Counted from the first letter of the stretch, positions 41,403 to 51,229 are shown. The stretch: DNA of 64,000 nucleotides from Candidatus Gastranaerophilales bacterium HUM_1 (GCA_002103105.1 DAAY01000002.1:1-64000); one strand, 5' to 3'. The notes: a model not told the origin generated them from the letters alone. Numbers and translations are program-made.

Positions 41403-41674
41403 ACATAGATAAAAAATTATATACACTAAAATATTCACCAGATACAGAATCGCATCTCAAGCCAGACAAAGAAAAATGTAAGACTTGCAAAACTCGCAAT
41501 TGTACCTACATTTGCCCCGCAAAAGTTTATGAATGGAACGATGAAAATCAAGAATTGATTATAAATTACGAAAACTGTCTTGAATGTGGTGCATGCCGCA
41601 TTGCGTGCGAAAAGAAGGCTATTGATTGGCAGTATCCAAAAGGTACTAAAGGTGTAACCTTCAAACAAGGATAA
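41399..41674 (+). CDS. fixX: FixX-like ferredoxin
   Basis: This 91-residue iron-sulfur partner of FixC has CKTCKTRNCTYICPAKVYEW and CLECGACRIACEKKAIDWQY, the Cys pattern of the family. I take ATG 41399 in the ATGA overlap (MNIDKKLYTLKYSP), with GGAG upstream; a start five codons earlier is possible. It completes the membrane electron acceptor of a Fix-type complex. Confidence 0.93.
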   Translation: MNIDKKLYTLKYSPDTESHLKPDKEKCKTCKTRNCTYICPAKVYEWNDENQELIINYENCLECGACRIACEKKAIDWQYPKGTKGVTFKQG

Positions 41675-41714
41675 ATTTTTATTATAATTTCAGTATATAA
41701 AGGAGAACAGGAAG

Positions 41715-42086
41715 ATGAAAGAAGAATACTCACAACAACACAGACGCTGGTATGACAAAGACCCAGTATTATCAGAAGCAGTAAGAACACTAGAAGAAAC
41801 TGATGACCAAACACAAATCAGAGTGGCTCTAAACTTAATCAAAATTATCATCGAACACAACATTGAAGATGAAAAATTTGAAGCAGTAGATGACATTATC
41901 AATGCAGTTGGTTCTGGATTAGATGACAACAAACGTGGACGTTGGTACGATATAGATACAACTTTAAGAACAGCTATGAACATGCTTCAAAATTGTCCAG
42001 AAGATACTCAAAAAGTTATCGCTAAAGAAATGGCTAAAATGGTTGTTGATAAAATCAAAAAAGACGATGATGAGGATGAAGAATAA
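41715..42086 (+). CDS. acidic protein with an internal duplication, 123 aa
   Basis: It contains the same segment of about 40 residues twice: RWYDKDPVLSEAVRTLEETD with QTQIRVALNLIKIIIEHNIE (11-51), and RWYDIDTTLRTAMNMLQNCP with EDTQKVIAKEMAKMVVDKIK (76-115). It ends in KKDDDEDEE. The matching RWYD-D-L-A-L-TQ-I pattern is unambiguous. It is helical and has no membrane segment. A good AAAGGAGAACAGG site is present. Function unknown; it lies between fixX and a CorA gene. Confidence 0.8.
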   Translation: MKEEYSQQHRRWYDKDPVLSEAVRTLEETDDQTQIRVALNLIKIIIEHNIEDEKFEAVDDIINAVGSGLDDNKRGRWYDIDTTLRTAMNMLQNCPEDTQKVIAKEMAKMVVDKIKKDDDEDEE

Positions 42087-42173
42087 TTTTACAATTTCCA
42101 TAATTTAGACTATTGAACTTTTATTTCATGTGTAGTTTAATTGTTCTGTAATCGGGCAATTAGGAATAGTAAA

Positions 42174-43127
42174 ATGTTAGAGATTTCAAAAACCCAAGAT
42201 GATGGATCACTAAAAATCTTGAACTTAAATGAAGCCGTTTCAGGTTCTTGGTTCAACTTGATAAATCCAACAAGAGAAGAAATTCAACAAGTGTCTTTAG
42301 TTTTAGGACTAGATGAGAGCTTTTTAAACAACTCATTAGACGCCGACGAGTTATCACGTATGGATTTTGAAGATGGAAACCTCTTAATCATTACTAATGT
42401 GCCAGTTATGGATGAGGAAGGTAATTTTGACACTTTGCCATTAGGTCTGATTTTTACCCCAGAAAGTGTAATTACCGTATGTTCTCACGAAAATAAAATT
42501 ATAAATTCTTTCAATGCAGATACGGCAAAGTTTTTTGACACTCGTCATAAAGCAAATTTTATGCTCAGTATCTTGTTCAGAGCTGCAAAGTTTTATTTGA
42601 GATACTTGAATATAATCAATAAACAAACCGAAAGTATTGAAGATTCACTAAGAAAAACAACAAATAACAAGGCTCTATTCCAATTAATGGAAATCCAGAA
42701 ATCCTTAGTATATTTCACAACAGCCTTAAAAGATAACCAGCTTGTACTTCAAAAACTTTTGAGAATGGTACACACCGCAAACTTACAAAGAATTTTGAAG
42801 TTTACAGAAGATGATATTGATATGCTAGAAGATGTTATCATTGAAAACAAACAGGCTTCAGAGATGGTTGAAATGCACAGAACAATTCTAGAAAGTATGA
42901 TGGATTGTATGGCATCAATTATCAACAACAACCTTAACTTGGTAATGAAATTTTTAGCGGCAATTACAATCATCATGTCAATTCCAACAATGATAGGTAG
43001 TTTCTGGGGTATGAACGTACCAATGCCATTTGGTCAAAACCATTTTGGATTTTTGATTGTTATTACAATTTCAATTGTCGCAACATTTATCGCTGCAGTA
43101 TTCTTCAACCGTAAAGGTATGATGTAA
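42174..43127 (+). CDS. CorA-family divalent cation transporter
   Basis: It is a Mg2+/Co2+ channel-type transporter with a large cytoplasmic N-terminal domain, two C-terminal membrane helices (KFLAAITIIMSIPTMIGSFW; FGFLIVITISIVATFIAAVFF) and the signature GMN (FWGMNVPMPF). I take ATG 42174 (MLEISKTQDDG) after TTAGGAATAGTAAA; a start 11 codons earlier is less likely. Length is 317 residues, normal for the family. Confidence 0.93.
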   Translation: MLEISKTQDDGSLKILNLNEAVSGSWFNLINPTREEIQQVSLVLGLDESFLNNSLDADELSRMDFEDGNLLIITNVPVMDEEGNFDTLPLGLIFTPESVITVCSHENKIINSFNADTAKFFDTRHKANFMLSILFRAAKFYLRYLNIINKQTESIEDSLRKTTNNKALFQLMEIQKSLVYFTTALKDNQLVLQKLLRMVHTANLQRILKFTEDDIDMLEDVIIENKQASEMVEMHRTILESMMDCMASIINNNLNLVMKFLAAITIIMSIPTMIGSFWGMNVPMPFGQNHFGFLIVITISIVATFIAAVFFNRKGMM

Positions 43128-43349
43128 GAACAGAACCACAAATAACGGTCATTCTAAAAGATATGTGGGCAATAGCAACCTACCCCCCCCCTTACGGAAA
43201 ATTCATTTTAATACGTTCGCAGTAAAGTAGGTCGGCATTGCTACGCCGACAACATAAATCAGCTGGATTGCTTCACATTCGTCAGCAATGACTGGATTTA
43301 TTTGGCAACAATTTTACTCCCTTCGTCAACTGAGCAAAACACCATCAAC
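43128..43349. repeat. TCGGC palindrome repeat and a C9 tract
   Basis: Nine consecutive C residues at 43183-43191 stand out in this AT-rich genome. The repeat module AGTAGGTCGGCATTGCTACG, CCGACAACATAAATC and AGCTGGATTGCTTCACATTC then occupies 43226-43293. Confidence 0.7.
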
Positions 43350-45620
43350 TTATCTTGCAGGAACAAATGCTGGGCGGGTTACAGACAGAACCATTTCGTT
43401 TGGAATATAAAAATCTTTCACACCGTAATTTGCGTTAATAAATACAAATTCCAAAGTTTCACCATTTTTGATTTCTAATAAATCAAAAGGAATTCGTAAA
43501 TCTAAAACTTCATCATACGCAACTCCAATAGTTTTGTCACTTTGCAAAACCCACATATCACCTGGGATAGCTTTGATTAATCTCAAAAATTGCAAGGTAT
43601 CTTTTCTTATCGCAATCTGAATTTCATTATGAAATTTTTCCATTGAAATTGGAGAAATATTTTGAGTTTTATTTATCAATCTTACTGGAGCTAAAGCTTG
43701 CTTACGACCAGCTTTTCTCAAATAAACATACATTTGATAAGTTCTTTGAGTCAAATCAATGTTGCCTTTTAAAAATTTATTTAGGTGAAATTTCAAATAG
43801 AAATTATCATTATCATTTCCAAATCTAATTTTTTCAAACAACTTAGACTCTCTCAAGACTGGCCCATCAGGAGTTTCAATACATCCAGCATTGTTCCAAA
43901 TATCATCTTCTGAAGTTATATCTTTACCATTGATTACAGGAGTAATCAAAGATTGTGGATATCTTGATGGCTTAGAAGGTGAAATATTTGTTATAGGTTC
44001 ATCCAAATAAGATGGAGCATCCAAATCCAAATATCTATAAATATTTTTCAAATGCGTTCTGTAAATAAAGTCAAAAATATTATCTCTACCAGAATCATTC
44101 GGTTCTCCATACCACCAGAACCAATCACTACCTTCACAAATAAACAATTCTTTTCTTGCCATTTCAATATTAGGATTTAATGGCTCACGCTTTACAAAAT
44201 CCGAAAAATCTTGTCTTACCCTTTTCAAATACGTCCACGCAATATCTTTTACGGGTTCGTCAATCCACAATTTAAAATTCTTATTAAACCAAGAACCAGC
44301 AGAAATTTTACTCAATAATTTATGTTCTTTACTATGTTCAAGATAATCACTAATTAACACTGTTTCAAGAGAACTATCTTCTGAAATCAATGTATATAGG
44401 GTTTTCAAGAAAGATGCACCATCTTCCATATAATTTTCCCAACAGTTTTCACCATCTAATGCAATTGTCAAAAGGTGATCTTGGTCAGGAGAAGATAAAA
44501 TTCTACTTTGCAAAACTTTAATTCTATCATACAAATCGTTTGCAACAGCGATTGGGTTGTGATGTGGATATTCAAAATTTATTAAATTATGAACTGTCGC
44601 ATCTCTAAAAATCATTTTTATATCTGAATTTTTAGTTTTGTATTGATAAGTTTTTACAAGGTGATAAGGTTCATTTAAGTATCCTTTAAAATCATGTTCA
44701 AACTCAAAATTAATAGAACTTCCTAAAATTCCTTCATCAGAAATTGCCCACTCAACGCCTAAAGAGCTAAGCATTTCAAGAGTTTTGCCATTTACGCATT
44801 GTTCTGATGGCCAAATTCCACGAGGTCTTTTACCAAAAATTTCCTCAACCCTATCGAGTGCCATTTTTGTTTGCATTTTTGCATCAAGTTCTGTTTTTAA
44901 ATCTAAAATCTCATCCCCTGGCATTGCATTTTTTTTGATATTTTTATAATCAAGTAATATCGGCAAAATTGGGTGATAATAAGGACTTGTTGTGATTTCA
45001 ATTTTATTTTTTTGAACAAGTTTTTTCAAAGTTGGAACTATTTTTTTGATAATTTCTCTTTGGATTTCAATAATTCTAACCCTATCTTCAAGAGTATAAT
45101 TTTTACCTTTTTTTACTAATTTTTTCAATTCTGGGTTAGAAGTTTTGAAAGACGGATCAATCCATGCCAGATTGAACAGAGCCATAATGTCTGCATATTC
45201 TTGATTAGTAAAAATTTCAGTATCCGAAGTGCCTTCAACTTGAACAACTTGATACAAACGGTGATATTCTTCGTTAGTCAAAATCATAGTTTGATAATTT
45301 GCATCAAAAAAATTATTCAAGATAAAAATTTTATCTTCGTGGTTTAAATTTTCTTCAGGAGTGATAGTAAGTCGAGAATGAATATCATGGGCATCGTATT
45401 CTGCGTACTCAATAATTGAATCCAATAATACTGGTACAAAATTAAAATTCAATTTTAGATTTTTAAATTTATTGACCCACAACGCCATATCAAGATAATC
45501 TTTAACAGCATGAAGTCTTACCCACGGCATTAAATAATCGCCATCAGGAGTAAGTTGATAAACAGGTTGGTGCATATGCCAATAGAATGCAATAGATAAT
45601 TTTTTTGATTGACTCATCAT
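43350..45620 (-). CDS. GH57 family glycoside hydrolase, 756 aa
   Basis: It starts KKLSIAFYWHMHQPVYQLTP, the family GH57 (alpha)7 barrel opening. The nucleophile is probably Glu in RGIWPSEQCVNGKTLEMLSS (near 268-271) and the acid probably Asp in LTIALDGENCWENYMEDG (near 386). A C-terminal all-beta part of about 200 residues follows (LRKAGRKQALAPVRLI..). By family it acts on alpha-1,4-glucans (amylase, branching enzyme or amylopullulanase types); I cannot choose among these. The start is ATG 45620 (MMSQSKK). No other glycogen gene is nearby. Confidence 0.93.
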   Translation of the reverse strand: MMSQSKKLSIAFYWHMHQPVYQLTPDGDYLMPWVRLHAVKDYLDMALWVNKFKNLKLNFNFVPVLLDSIIEYAEYDAHDIHSRLTITPEENLNHEDKIFILNNFFDANYQTMILTNEEYHRLYQVVQVEGTSDTEIFTNQEYADIMALFNLAWIDPSFKTSNPELKKLVKKGKNYTLEDRVRIIEIQREIIKKIVPTLKKLVQKNKIEITTSPYYHPILPILLDYKNIKKNAMPGDEILDLKTELDAKMQTKMALDRVEEIFGKRPRGIWPSEQCVNGKTLEMLSSLGVEWAISDEGILGSSINFEFEHDFKGYLNEPYHLVKTYQYKTKNSDIKMIFRDATVHNLINFEYPHHNPIAVANDLYDRIKVLQSRILSSPDQDHLLTIALDGENCWENYMEDGASFLKTLYTLISEDSSLETVLISDYLEHSKEHKLLSKISAGSWFNKNFKLWIDEPVKDIAWTYLKRVRQDFSDFVKREPLNPNIEMARKELFICEGSDWFWWYGEPNDSGRDNIFDFIYRTHLKNIYRYLDLDAPSYLDEPITNISPSKPSRYPQSLITPVINGKDITSEDDIWNNAGCIETPDGPVLRESKLFEKIRFGNDNDNFYLKFHLNKFLKGNIDLTQRTYQMYVYLRKAGRKQALAPVRLINKTQNISPISMEKFHNEIQIAIRKDTLQFLRLIKAIPGDMWVLQSDKTIGVAYDEVLDLRIPFDLLEIKNGETLEFVFINANYGVKDFYIPNEMVLSVTRPAFVPAR

Positions 45621-46071
45621 ACTTGAAAAACTCAGCCCTTACTTTAAAATTCCTAACTATATTGTATCATTGAAATAATTATTAACAAGGGAATATGATA
45701 AAGTTGATAAGTCGGTTACATTTTACTTACTCCTCTCCTAGAGAGAGGTTGGAAGAGGGGTTAATCAAGGAAATAGGGAAATAAGTTCGTTATGTTAATT
45801 ATTTTTCCCTATCCTCAAGGAGAGGGTTAGGGTGAGGTGATATACTAAACACTTTATAAAACTGTGTGCAAAAACTGGAGGGATTAAGGGAGAGGGATTG
45901 ATAAAAAAATAAGAACCCTCTCTCGAAATTGTACCTTTTCGCATTCTGCTCAAAGACAATTTCTCTCTCTACCCTCGGAGAGAGCAAAACTCAATAGATA
46001 AGTAGCAAAGTAGGTCGGCGTAGCTACGCCGACCTACTCAACTTATATAATCCAACTTATAGACTTCAACC
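45621..46071. repeat. repeat-filled spacer between GH57 and nadC
   Basis: Contains AAGTTGATAAGTCGG and AGGGAAATAAGTTCGTTATG (45700-45795), CTCTCC/GAGAGG stretches (45732-45755 and 45808-45838), the 75-bp element (45911-45984), and the TCGGCG palindrome (46010-46039). No gene was found. A 62-residue open frame at 45799-45987 is repeat-derived. Confidence 0.75.
45911..45984 (+). repeat. 75-bp interspersed element, copy 3 of 4
   Basis: AAGAACCCTCTCTCGAAATT, GTACCTTTTCG, GCTCAAAGACAATTTCTCTC matches the 4790-4865 copy almost base for base. Confidence 0.8.
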
Positions 46072-46902
46072 CTACATATCAAGAGCAATATCTAAAGTTG
46101 GAGCTTTTGCAACAATTGCACTAGATGAAATTATATCAACTCCACATTCTGCAATCGCTCTAACTGTTTCAAGACGAACATTTCCACTTGCTTCAACAAT
46201 TGCCTTGTGGTCAATAAGTTTAACAGCCGTTTTCATAGTTTCCAAGTCCATATTATCAAGCATAATAATATCTACTCCCAAAGGAAGAGCTTCTTTCACT
46301 TGGTCTAAAGTATCACATTCTAATTCAACCTTGTGAGCGTGAGAAAGATTTGCTTTAACCATTTTAACCGCATTCGTAACAGAACCAGCAACTTGAATAT
46401 GATTATCTTTTATCATTGCACAATCTGACAAGTTAAATCTATGTAATGCTCCGCCACCAACTTTTACAGAATATTTTTCAAAAGCTCTAAAATTTGGAGT
46501 TGTTTTTCTTGTATCAACTATTTTACAAGGCAAATCACCAATAGCAGTTTGGTATTTATGTGTTTCTGTCGCAATTCCACTCATTCTTTGAATATAATTT
46601 AGAGAAACTCTTTCTCCCAACAACAAATATTTTCCTGGGCCAGTCAAAGTTGCAAGCACATCACCTTTTTTGATTTTATCTCCGTCTTTAAATAATAATT
46701 CAACCTTAACTTTATCTGAAAGAATCTTAAAAACAGTTTTAAAAACTTCCAATCCGCAAATAACACCTTCGCATCTTGAAACAAGAGAAGCTTCAAAAAT
46801 CTTATCTTCACCTACAATACTTTCAGTCGTAACATCGCCAAATCCAATATCTTCCATCAATGCGTGTTTCACATGATCTTCAACATAAAAATTACTTAAC
46901 AA
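46072..46902 (-). CDS. nadC: nicotinate-nucleotide pyrophosphorylase (carboxylating)
   Basis: It converts quinolinate and PRPP to nicotinate mononucleotide in NAD synthesis. The 276 residues show SLNYIQRMSGIATETHKYQ, IVDTRKTTPNFRAFEKYSVKVGGGALHRFNLSDCAMIKDNHI and KVELECDTLDQVKEAL. Its start overlaps the end of nadB by 11 bases. nadA (quinolinate synthase) is not in the window. Confidence 0.96.
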   Translation of the reverse strand: MLSNFYVEDHVKHALMEDIGFGDVTTESIVGEDKIFEASLVSRCEGVICGLEVFKTVFKILSDKVKVELLFKDGDKIKKGDVLATLTGPGKYLLLGERVSLNYIQRMSGIATETHKYQTAIGDLPCKIVDTRKTTPNFRAFEKYSVKVGGGALHRFNLSDCAMIKDNHIQVAGSVTNAVKMVKANLSHAHKVELECDTLDQVKEALPLGVDIIMLDNMDLETMKTAVKLIDHKAIVEASGNVRLETVRAIAECGVDIISSSAIVAKAPTLDIALDM

Positions 46903-48508
46903 AGCTCAATTCTCCTTCTTTTTTTGTAAGTGTACTGTGTTCACAAGTTTCGTTTTTATCTAAATAATCAACTCTGTAATGAGCACCACGAGATTCTTTT
47001 CTACGTAGAGCTGATTCAATAATCAACTTCGCAACAATCAACATATCTCGAAGTTCATATTCATTTTGATTAAAACATTTATCTGTTCGATTAAATTTCA
47101 AAGAAATTTTGTTTATTTCATCTAATGCAGTTTTCAATGTTTGTTCATTTCTAAAAATTCCAACATTTGTCCACATAACATCTTTGACTTTCGCCTTTAA
47201 TGAATCAATATCACAATCAGATTTTGAAATATTTTCATCATATTTTTCTATAATATTTTTATATTCCGCATATTTGTCACTTAAAGTTAAATCAGATTTT
47301 TTCAAGAAATCTGCTGTTTCATAAGCACAAACAACACATTCTAAAAGCGAATTACTTGCCAGTCTGTTTCCACCATGCAAACCAGTTGAAGAAACCTCTC
47401 CAATTGCATACAAGCCATTGATTGATGTTTCACCTTTCAGATTTGTTTTAACACCACCCATATAATAATGAGCAGCAGGAGCAACAGGAATCAAATCTTT
47501 TGTAATATCTATATTATGCTCCATACATTTTTTCGCAATTGTAGGAAATCTTTTCATCAGCTTTTCAGAACCAATTCCCGTAGCGTTCAAATAAACGTTA
47601 GGCTCACCAGTATTATTCATTTCACAATAAATTGAACGAGCAACAATATCACGAGGAGCAAGTTCACGTTTTTCATGATACTTGAACATAAACTCTGTTC
47701 CAAATTCATCACACAATTTTGCACCTTCACCTCTTACAGCTTCACTTATTAAAAATCTATTATGATTTTTTTCATCATCAAAAGCCAAAGCAGTAGGATG
47801 GAATTGAACAAATTCCATATCTTGCAAAATTGCACCCGCATTATACGCTAAAGCAAAGCCATCGCCAGTTGCTCCAATTGGGTTTGTTGTGTATTTATAA
47901 ATTTGTCCCAATCCGCCAGTTGCAAGTATTAGAACTTTTGAATAAACAGCTTCGTATTCTTTTTTATCTTCATCAAATACAATTACACCATCGCACTCAT
48001 TGTCTTTAACAAGTAATTCAACAGCCAAAGTATTTTCATAAATTTTTATATTCTTATTCTTTTTTACAGCTTCGCATAAAGCAATTTCAATTTCTCTCCC
48101 AGTAGCATCTCCACCAGAATGCAAAATTCTATTCACGCTGTGTGCAGCTTCCTTTGTCAAAGTGAAATTACCATTTTCATCTCGGTCAAATTCAACACCA
48201 AAAGTCAATAAATCTTTCACAACTTTATCAGAATTTTCGCTTATAAATTTTACCGTATTTAATTCACTCAAACCCGCACCAGCTTTCAATGTATCCGCTA
48301 CGTGAGATTCGACAGAATCATTTTCATTACTTTTTAAAACGGCAACCATACCACCTTGAGCATAATATGAATTACTTTCACCCAAATTTGATTTTGTTAT
48401 CAACAAAATTCCATCTGGCAAATCTAATTGCTGTTCCAATTTCAAAGCAGAATATAAACCTGCAATTCCGCTACCTATAACAACTGCTGAATATTTAGAA
48501 TTTCTCAT
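46892..48508 (-). CDS. nadB: L-aspartate oxidase
   Basis: This FAD flavoprotein oxidises L-aspartate to iminoaspartate, the first step of the aspartate pathway to NAD. The 538 residues have the FAD motif AVVIGSGIAGLYSALKLEQQL (8-28), SNSYYAQGGMVAVL, HSVNRILHSGGDATGREIEI, ATGGLGQIYKYTTNPIGATGDGFALAYNAGA, and the C-terminal helical domain. I take ATG 48508 (MRNSKYSAVV); an upstream start nine codons away is possible. It is translationally coupled to nadC by overlap. Confidence 0.95.
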   Translation of the reverse strand: MRNSKYSAVVIGSGIAGLYSALKLEQQLDLPDGILLITKSNLGESNSYYAQGGMVAVLKSNENDSVESHVADTLKAGAGLSELNTVKFISENSDKVVKDLLTFGVEFDRDENGNFTLTKEAAHSVNRILHSGGDATGREIEIALCEAVKKNKNIKIYENTLAVELLVKDNECDGVIVFDEDKKEYEAVYSKVLILATGGLGQIYKYTTNPIGATGDGFALAYNAGAILQDMEFVQFHPTALAFDDEKNHNRFLISEAVRGEGAKLCDEFGTEFMFKYHEKRELAPRDIVARSIYCEMNNTGEPNVYLNATGIGSEKLMKRFPTIAKKCMEHNIDITKDLIPVAPAAHYYMGGVKTNLKGETSINGLYAIGEVSSTGLHGGNRLASNSLLECVVCAYETADFLKKSDLTLSDKYAEYKNIIEKYDENISKSDCDIDSLKAKVKDVMWTNVGIFRNEQTLKTALDEINKISLKFNRTDKCFNQNEYELRDMLIVAKLIIESALRRKESRGAHYRVDYLDKNETCEHSTLTKKEGELSFVK

Positions 48509-48722
48509 ATATTTATCCCATATGTATTTTATCAATTTATATCGTGATAATTTTATAACAAACAGTTAATTTTAGCTAGTAAATTTAATTAAAAATAGAA
48601 ATAAAATTTCAACACAAAAAAAACTCAAAATAATAATACCCTCACACAATACACACAAAACAGATACCATCAAACTCCCAAATCTATATAATATAAAAAA
48701 AGAAACCAAGGAGTAAAAATAA

Positions 48723-49391
48723 ATGATAAATTCTGCAATAAAAATACTTTTGGTTGAAGATCATAAACTTTTGAGAGTCGGACTGAAATCACTATTTGAA
48801 GAACAAGACGGACTAGAAGTTACATCCGAAGCACAATCAGGGAAAGATGCAATCGAAAAATTCAAAACAACCCACCCAGACGTAACACTTATGGATATCG
48901 GGTTGCCAGACATTTCAGGGATTGAAGCAACAAAAAAAATTCTTGAATTAAACACCGATGCAAAAATTATAATTCTTACATCTCACCTGAGCGAACAAGA
49001 AGTCTTAGAAGCACTGGAATCAGGAGCTTGTGCCTACGTAATGAAAGATATAAATACAGATATTCTCAAAATGATTATCCAAACAATAAAAGATGGAGCA
49101 ATGTGGATTGACCCACTAGCAGTCCCTATTTTGAGAGATAAAAACAGAGGACTTGTCCCCCAACGCCAAATGTCCAGAGCAATGTTTAGAGAACAACACT
49201 CCAACTTAACTCAAAGAGAATACGAAGTTTTAAAACTCATAGTTGACGGAAAATCGAACAACGAAATTGCGGAAGAATTAACCATCTCTGCCCACACAGC
49301 AAAAGCTCATGTCTGCAACATAATCCAAAAACTATTAGTAGATGATAGAACACAAGCCGCAGTGAAAGCACTTAAAGAAGGATTAGTCTAA
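48723..49391 (+). CDS. NarL/FixJ-type response regulator
   Basis: The receiver domain (KILLVEDHKLLRVGLKSLFE) has the phosphoacceptor Asp58 in VTLMDIGLPDISG, the conserved Thr/Ser in IILTSHLSE and Lys in AYVMKDINTD. The C-terminal LuxR-type helix-turn-helix is LTQREYEVLKLIVDGKSNNE to TISAHTAKAHVCNIIQKLLV (near 160-205). Length is 222 residues. No histidine kinase is adjacent, so it is an orphan here. It has an AAGGAG site and a TATAAT box about 40 bases upstream. Confidence 0.93.
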   Translation: MINSAIKILLVEDHKLLRVGLKSLFEEQDGLEVTSEAQSGKDAIEKFKTTHPDVTLMDIGLPDISGIEATKKILELNTDAKIIILTSHLSEQEVLEALESGACAYVMKDINTDILKMIIQTIKDGAMWIDPLAVPILRDKNRGLVPQRQMSRAMFREQHSNLTQREYEVLKLIVDGKSNNEIAEELTISAHTAKAHVCNIIQKLLVDDRTQAAVKALKEGLV

Positions 49392-49398
49392 GCAATAA

Positions 49399-49426
49399 AA
49401 AACGGGTAACAATCGCTACCCGTTTT
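49399..49426. terminator. Rho-independent terminator, likely bidirectional
   Basis: The stem AAAACGGGTA/TACCCGTTTT has an eight-base loop, with A and T runs on its two sides. It separates the response regulator from the convergent nusA. Confidence 0.85.
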
Positions 49427-49450
49427 CTATTTATTTAAAAATTAGAAAAA

Positions 49451-50695
49451 CTATTCTTGTTCTTCTTCAACTTCTTCAGAAATTCCACCATCTTGAACAT
49501 CTTCTTCATCCAATGCTTGTTGATTCATTTCTTCTTCGATTTCTTCATCCAATTCATTTGAATCTACAACAACATCTTCTTCTTGTGGTTCTTCATCATA
49601 TTCGTAATTACTTACATTTTGAGCTTCAGCTTGTTCCATTTGAGAAACTGATTTAATATCAATTTTCCAATTTGTTAATTTGTGAGCAAGTCTAACGTTT
49701 TGACCTTCACGACCGATAGCCAAACTCAATTGATCATCTGGAACTACAACAAGAGCTTCATGAGCAGCTTCATCATCAGCCATAATATCAACAGATACAA
49801 CTCTTGCTGGAGATAAAGCGTTAACAATATATTCTACTGGGTCTTCAGAATATCTAACAATATCGATTTTTTCATTTTTCAATTCACCAACGATAGTTTG
49901 AATTCTGCTACCTCTAGGTCCAATACAAGCACCAACTGAATCAACTTCTGGGTCATTTGACCATACTGCAATTTTTGTTCTGTAACCAGCTTCTCTAGAA
50001 ATTGATTTAATTTCTACAATACCGTCTTCGATTTCAGGAACTTCAAGTTCAAATAATTCTCTAACGATTTCTGGATGAGCGTGAGAAACAATAACTTGAG
50101 GTAATCTTGTTGTTTCTTTAACGTTAAGAACAAAAACTCTGATTCTGTTACCAGGTTTGTAATATTCACCAGGGATTTGTTCTTTTCTTGGCATAACAGC
50201 ATCAGTCTTACCAATGTTAACGATAACATTTCTTCTATCATCAACTTTTTGAATAATACCAGTAATCAAAGTGCCTTTCTTTTCTAAGAATTCGTTAAGA
50301 ACAAGATTTCTTTCAGCTTCTCTGATTCTTTGAGTTAAAACTTGGTTAGCAGCTTGAGCAGCAATTCTACCGAATTGATCTGGTGTAACTTCTAATTTAA
50401 CTTCATCGCCCAATTCTACATCTTCATCAATTTCTTTTGCTTCAGCTAGAGAAATTTCATTGTCCTCATCTTCAACAGATTCAACAACAGTTTTGCCTTT
50501 GAAGATACCGATTTCGCCAGATTGTTCATCCAAAAATGCTTCAACATTTTGAACTTCTTTCAATCTCAAATGTTTTTTGTAAGCTGCAACCATTGCGTCG
50601 CATAGAGAAGAAATAACAACATCTTTGGAAATGCCTTTTTCCTTTTCTAGTTCTTCAAAAACTTCATTTAAATTTCCTGCTCCAATTTTAATCAT
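49451..50695 (-). CDS. nusA: transcription factor NusA
   Basis: NusA binds RNA polymerase and modulates pausing, termination and antitermination. The 414 residues have the N-terminal RNAP-binding domain, an S1 domain (GTLITGIIQKVDDRRNVIVN), KH1 (EAGYRTKIAVWSNDPEVDSVGACIGPRGSRIQTIV) and KH2 (EALVVVPDDQLSLAIGREGQNVRLAHKLTNW), then an acidic disordered tail (DEEIEEEMNQQ..EEVEEEQE). AAAGGAAAATAA precedes the ATG. It lies directly after rimP as in most bacteria; infB is not downstream here. Confidence 0.96.
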   Translation of the reverse strand: MIKIGAGNLNEVFEELEKEKGISKDVVISSLCDAMVAAYKKHLRLKEVQNVEAFLDEQSGEIGIFKGKTVVESVEDEDNEISLAEAKEIDEDVELGDEVKLEVTPDQFGRIAAQAANQVLTQRIREAERNLVLNEFLEKKGTLITGIIQKVDDRRNVIVNIGKTDAVMPRKEQIPGEYYKPGNRIRVFVLNVKETTRLPQVIVSHAHPEIVRELFELEVPEIEDGIVEIKSISREAGYRTKIAVWSNDPEVDSVGACIGPRGSRIQTIVGELKNEKIDIVRYSEDPVEYIVNALSPARVVSVDIMADDEAAHEALVVVPDDQLSLAIGREGQNVRLAHKLTNWKIDIKSVSQMEQAEAQNVSNYEYDEEPQEEDVVVDSNELDEEIEEEMNQQALDEEDVQDGGISEEVEEEQE

Positions 50696-50746
50696 TTTAT
50701 TTTCCTTTCATTTTATATAAATAAATTAATAAATCTATAAACGGCA

Positions 50747-51229
50747 TCAATCAATATACAATTTTGCTGATTGAATATTTTCCTTTGGAATTTGAAGTTC
50801 ACATCCATCATCAAATCGGAAGAACGTTAAACCTTCATTGTAATCATAATCAATAATTTCACCCTTGAAAATCTTTTCAGTTTCGCCCAACAAAGGTTCT
50901 TTCAACTTCAAACTAATTCTTTTACCCTTGAAAATGATAAATTCCTTTTCAGACTTAAATTTTCTCTCTAATCCTGGAGAAGATACTTCAAGATAATATT
51001 TAACTGGGATTAACTCGTCCAAAAAACCTTCTAAGCTACGGGTAACGTTTTCGCAATCCTCAAGAGTAATACTACGGTCTTGAGAATATAAATAAATTCT
51101 CAAAAACCATCTATGATTTTCTTTAGAAAAATCAATTTCAATAGGAACCAAATTAAAACGCATTGCGGTATTTTCAATCAATGGAGTAATCGCTTCCAAA
51201 ACCTCTAATCTGTTTACTTCCTGCTTCAT
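50747..51229 (-). CDS. rimP: ribosome maturation factor RimP
   Basis: RimP helps assemble the 30S subunit. The 160 residues contain LRIYLYSQDRSITLEDCENV, YYLEVSSPGLERKFKSEKEF and a C-terminal SH3-like domain (GEIIDYDYNEGLTFFRFDDG). I take ATG 51229 after GTAGGAACAAG; six more upstream codons are possible. It forms an operon with nusA, with an intergenic gap of about 50 bases. Confidence 0.94.
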   Translation of the reverse strand: MKQEVNRLEVLEAITPLIENTAMRFNLVPIEIDFSKENHRWFLRIYLYSQDRSITLEDCENVTRSLEGFLDELIPVKYYLEVSSPGLERKFKSEKEFIIFKGKRISLKLKEPLLGETEKIFKGEIIDYDYNEGLTFFRFDDGCELQIPKENIQSAKLYID

